Position numbers and translations under genes: made by a program. A stretch of 64,000 nucleotides of DNA from Cyathus striatus. Taxonomy: Eukaryota; Basidiomycota; Agaricomycetes; Agaricales; Nidulariaceae. Positions 60,250 to 64,000 of this stretch are shown one piece after another; the stretch's first letter is position 1; each line of letters starts with the position of its first letter. The stretch lies in NCBI GenBank assembly GCA_025738555.1, contig JAOVFP010000009.1, positions 434,001 to 498,000 on the forward strand, in the 5' to 3' direction. The notes below the pieces were generated by a model, which made no database searches, was not told the DNA's origin, and saw nothing but the letters and a program-made list of their open reading frames with translations.

Positions 60250-60790
60250 GACTAGTATTTCTACATAAGGTTGGGAGCATAAAGGTAGGAAGTACAGGAC
60301 AGAAGGACTATTGGCTTCAGCTTATATGCTGCACTCCTTGTCATTCTTGTGGTCCAGGTATTTTGAAGTGTGGAAGGGAGAGACAGGAGTGTGGAGTAAG
60401 AGAGGGATAGAAGTGCAGAGTGTGGAGTGCAGAGTCATTACTGTGGAAGCAACAATTTAAGCTGGAGGTGAGTAGAACTCAAGGACAAGTACAAGGGACC
60501 ATAACTTAGTCAATATTCAAACTGAGTAGTAGTAGTAGTACAAGATGTGCTACTTAAATACTATATGACTTCACCAATGACCAGTGAACAAATGGGTAAT
60601 AGTATACTAATTGATAAACATAATAAGATGGTAGTGGAAGGTGGAGTAGGGTTTGAATATAATATGTACCAAGGATGAACTAAGGATTGAGAGGAATGCT
60701 GAGACAAGTATACCCAGGGTACAATGGAGAAAGCATAATGGAGAGCAGATAAGAACTGGATGAGTAAGGTGACATAAGCTCAGCAACTTT
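60250..60790 (-). repeat. Decayed LTR relic, inverted relative to 59451-60114
   Basis: Segments such as GGCTTCAGCTTATATGCTGC (about 60310) and GTGCTACTTAAATAC (about 60547) resemble the complement of the neighbouring LTR family. Ends and target duplication are not recoverable. Confidence 0.4.
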
Positions 60791-61047
60791 CAGTCAGAAG
60801 AGCAGAAGGGAAAAGTGAAAGACAATATCTACACAAATCAAGAAGTATGGAGAGTGTGGAGAGTGCAGAGTAGAAGTGTGGAAATAAGATAGGAAAAGTA
60901 TGACTATGACACCTAGCATACATGTGAAAAAAATGAAGCCACAGATGGAAAGCCTTTCTGTGCAAGCTCATGCCCTTTTTGCAAATGTCAATGCTTGCTA
61001 TGGCCAGAGTTCCCAAGATACTGTCTTGGCTGCTTCATTTGAGTGTG

Positions 61048-61484
61048 TCAAGTTTCCTCTGCTTCTTCAGCAGCTTGCTGCACCACTGCCAGTGTGCACA
61101 TGAACATTTCCAGTGCCATGAGTTCTGCAATTTCATCCTCAAAATCTGAATCATTGGATTCAGACTCAAAACCACATTGTTCTGAACCAACCTCTATATC
61201 AATCTCTACTATACCAGGCCCATTAACTTCCCCCAGCTCACTCTCCATCATGTCTGCATCAAGGCTTTGACCCACTGGGCTTGCAATGGGTGATGGATGT
61301 AGGGGTCTCTTGAACAGTTTCTGTGCTATTTATGCTGTTTTCAGGTGCTATACACAGAGTTTTATTGGTTTTATGGCTGCTGTTTGCATTGTCAAGGTTT
61401 AGCATGCATGCCTTATGAGCTTTTGACTGGGGAGGCATGTTATTGAAGGAATTTCTCATTATTTCGGGTGTTATCACTGCACCT
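61048..61484 (-). pseudogene. Unidentified coding remnant next to MULE-like element
   Basis: Two overlapping minus-strand frames (61259-61477 and 61048-61275) have a protein-like composition. The first begins ITPEIMRNSF, which loosely resembles the region after the catalytic core of pogo-type transposases. The second is acidic (VEIDIEVGSE, DFEDEIAELM). One frameshift near 61270 would join them. The reading could continue to the right of the foldback element at about 62536, giving MWHSPARG before it. The family assignment is weak. Confidence 0.35.
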
Positions 61485-62526
61485 TAGACTGGTAGCTGGT
61501 TGGTATCATGAGACTGCATTCACATGATATGAATGATTGTATTGTGTTGATATGCCAACCAGTTCAACTTGTCAAATTTAGGAGGGGTAAAAGTTATTGG
61601 TGTTAAGGCATTTTGGGCTTCAAAAAATCATCTTTTTGAGATTTTCAAATCCTTGTGCCTATGCCTTGTCTCCCTGTCCTCTGCATCATCTCCCCTCTGT
61701 ACCATGTTTGTTCCCATTTCATTATATCCTTTTCATTCATTTACTATTTCATGTACATAATAAATGTTACAAGCATCTCTATTGTCACCATATCTGCAGT
61801 CCAAGACCTAAGATAAAGTGCCCACTGCTGCCCACTGTGCTAATTGAGCTCCAATAGGTGGCTTTTTATTGGGTCCTGGTCAAAATGCAGCAAGACTTAA
61901 GTGTTTAAAGAATAAAATTCAAAGCATATATTGATAAATGCAGTGGAGTATATGAAAGATAGCTGAAAGTATACACACTAGTTTGCCTTGTCTCAACCAG
62001 GTGCATCCAATTGGCACCTTCAACCAACTCCACCATCTCCCCACTATATCTCCCTGCATATCCCCACACAGTAAAGTGAAAGTAATGTAATCCTTGCTAC
62101 TGCAAATCTGTTCCTAAAGCCTAGTGTCTGTGAGGTATCAAGTAGAGGTGAGAGTACAAGCAAGGCAATAGCTAAAGAGCTTTGAGGCTAGTGTGATTCT
62201 TGTTATGGCTTCAAGTTCAGAGAGGGCCAGGTAAGGGAGGGTGGCATGCATAGTGATGTGAAAGGATGTGAACATGGTTTTCTACTTATAATGATGAGGG
62301 TAGAAGGGGAGGGACCATCTAGGAGACAGAGAAGAGATGAGGGATGAGGGATAAGGCATGCACATGAGGATTTGAAAATCCCAAAAAGGAGATTTTTTGA
62401 ACCCTTAACACTGATAACTTTTACCCCTCCTAAATTCAACAAGTTGGACCAGTTGGTATATTGACATGATACAATCATTCATATCATGTGAACATAGTCT
62501 CACAATACTGGCTGGCTACCAGTCTA
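61485..62526. mobile_element. MULE-like foldback element (1,042 bp)
   Basis: Long inverted arms, about 61485-61790 and 62210-62526, start TAGACTGGTAGC at both ends and share a central TTTAGGAGGGGTAAAAGTTA block. The flanks are similar 9-bp sequences (ACTGCACCT at 61476-61484, GCTGTACCT at 62527-62535; both differences are transitions). Long terminal inverted repeats with a 9-bp duplication are the Mutator pattern. No transposase is seen. Confidence 0.65.
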
Positions 62527-62535
62527 GCTGTACCT

Positions 62536-63904
62536 CTTGCTGGGCTGTGCCACATTTCAAAGATTACATGACACATTACTTGTCACAAAATGTCACAGAT
62601 GTGACTGGCCAAATCTTGAAGTCAAAAAATCCAATATGCCCCCAATTGCATGGGAACAAATGAATTATGTGTTTTCTACACTTTAAAAAAAACTTGTATC
62701 TGCTTCCTCAAAATAACAGTTACAATTATTTTTGTTCCTGGGAAACATGTATTACACTATTCTCAATACATCACAGCAATGAAAAGTGTGATTAGGTTGT
62801 GTGTGACAGGACCCCCAATAATACACCAAAATGCCTGATCCTGGTGCAGATAAAATTTACCTTTTTGTTGGATATGCCTGTGCCAGAGCTCTGGATAAAA
62901 CTGTAAGTTCTCAGGCAGGCCTGTTCCCAGTCTGGATAAAATCTATGATATATTAAACTTGACTATTTAAGAGTGCTAACATCTTTGCTATCTATGAAAA
63001 GTCTCAGGAAATAGGACTCATGCAACACTGCAGGAATTTCCTACATTCCTATTCAACTTTATGAACACTCCATTGGTGTTCAGTTCTGGGACACATCTGT
63101 TAGCATGAACTTCCATGTTAAGCAATTCCTCCCTCTCCCAGCTGCATATTTTCGATGTGTTCTTGAGACACCATCCACAGCCTTGACTAACATCTGAAAT
63201 GTTTGCATAATTCAGTCTGATTGAATGCTCATCACACTGTAGTACATCAGCAAATACAGATTTTTTTCATAGCAGTTATAACATGTACACTGAATCCCAT
63301 AGCAATCCATAGCATGTACACTAAGTCCCATACCAACCCATAGCAGACTGTAGTGATTGAAGTAGCCACTGTCATTCTATAGTGCTCACTAGCACTCACT
63401 AGCTTGACTGATTTACTATACAATACACTGTAGCACTGCTGGTGTGCTAGGTACAATTCCATAGCTATTATATTTTCTATATAGTTCTCTCCCATGTTGG
63501 AGTAACTGACTAATATCCTATAGCATATATACCTTCTAGCTAACTTCATTACTTAGTCATGCAAAGCCCAGGTCACCTCAATGTTGAAGAAATCAGTTAA
63601 GTACTTCTTTATGTGGTTGTTTATCAGCTCCTTGTATTGGTTGCCATGCAATGTGTGGCAAACTCCATCACCCTTTTCATAATATGCAACTTAAATATGG
63701 AAGCTGCCTCATGAATCACCACTTAATTCCCCCTTTTCCATCCCACTTCTGCAAGCCCCCCTCCCAGTCTGGATTACTTTGAACCTCCCTGTATAACCCT
63801 CAAGCACCCTGCACCACCCTCACACTCTACCTCTGTCTGAAACCCTCCGTCTTGTTCTGAAGGCCCCCTCTATATTCCCAAGCTTTCTGCCTCATTCAAA
63901 GTTC
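62536..63904. other. Anonymous sequence and second fragment of the DDE transposon end
   Basis: No reliable gene at 62536-63240. About 63245-63500 resembles 50745-50990 (shared blocks such as ATGTACACT, AATCCCATAG, GACTGATTTACT), so it is another copy of that transposon upstream region. It reads into a decayed start of the transposase at 63240-63270. About 63780-63890 resembles the degenerate minisatellite at 52600-52850. Confidence 0.45.
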
Positions 63905-64000
63905 GAGCTCTTTACACTTAGCCTGGTGTTCTGTATGGATCTGCGCGGAATCCGTGCGGAATCCGTACGGAATTTTCGGAGTCTGTGCGGAATCTGCACA
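63905..64000 (+). mobile_element. Satellite-bearing hAT-like element, family 1, copy D (truncated by window end)
   Basis: It starts GAGCTCTTTACACTTAGCC like copies A and C and is cut by the end of the window. This copy still has many CpG sites (GCGCGG, CCGTGCGG, GTACGGAATTTTCGG) where the others mostly have TG or CA, so it is probably the youngest seen. The expected left duplication would be CAAAGTTC at 63897-63904. Confidence 0.75.

Overview
The window looks like a chromosome segment from a filamentous fungus, most probably an agaricomycete basidiomycete. That assignment is an inference from the single well-preserved gene, whose five introns are only 48-55 bp long, and from the transposon types present; no rRNA or species marker is in view. 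Only the first ~5.2 kb carries ordinary genes. The remaining ~59 kb is a nested transposon graveyard that is AT-rich and strongly depleted in CpG.

Layout. 1-3158: promoter region and a six-exon carnitine O-acetyltransferase gene (CAT2 type, ending in the peroxisomal signal SKL). 3717-5203: a four-exon gene of unknown function with an acidic repeat tract. 5886-16337: a complete but dead Ty3/gypsy chromovirus on the minus strand with 363-bp LTRs and CATAC target duplications; its gag is split by a solo LTR. 16446-27064: a second dead chromovirus on the plus strand with 694-bp LTRs and ATTAC duplications, with a CpG-rich insertion between gag and pol. 27065-36900: hAT-like elements, a solo LTR, a decayed partial copy of the CAT2 flanks and a broken unknown ORF. 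36908-43320: a dead Ty1/copia element holding a solo LTR that itself holds two hAT-like elements. 43321-53330: LTR relics, a solo LTR, and a basidiomycete-type DDE transposase pseudogene split by another hAT-like element. 53340-59337: a second dead Ty1/copia element with a hAT-like element in gag and a Tc1/mariner-type MITE in one LTR. 59451-64000: a solo LTR, a MULE-like foldback element and the start of a further hAT-like element at the window edge.

Three themes tie the region together. First, several insertions are bounded by target-site duplications that can be read directly, so their order of arrival can be reconstructed. Second, the large retrotransposon ORFs stay in one reading frame over kilobases and are interrupted mainly by TGA at places where arginine CGA would fit; this fits CpG-to-TpG decay (cytosine methylation or a RIP-like process). 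Third, two hAT-like families (GAG...TACTG termini, 8-bp duplications) carry internal GTGTGACA-rich tandem satellites, so the satellites appear to be spread by transposition. Both chromoviruses also have coding sequence downstream of the integrase chromodomain that I cannot assign to a family.
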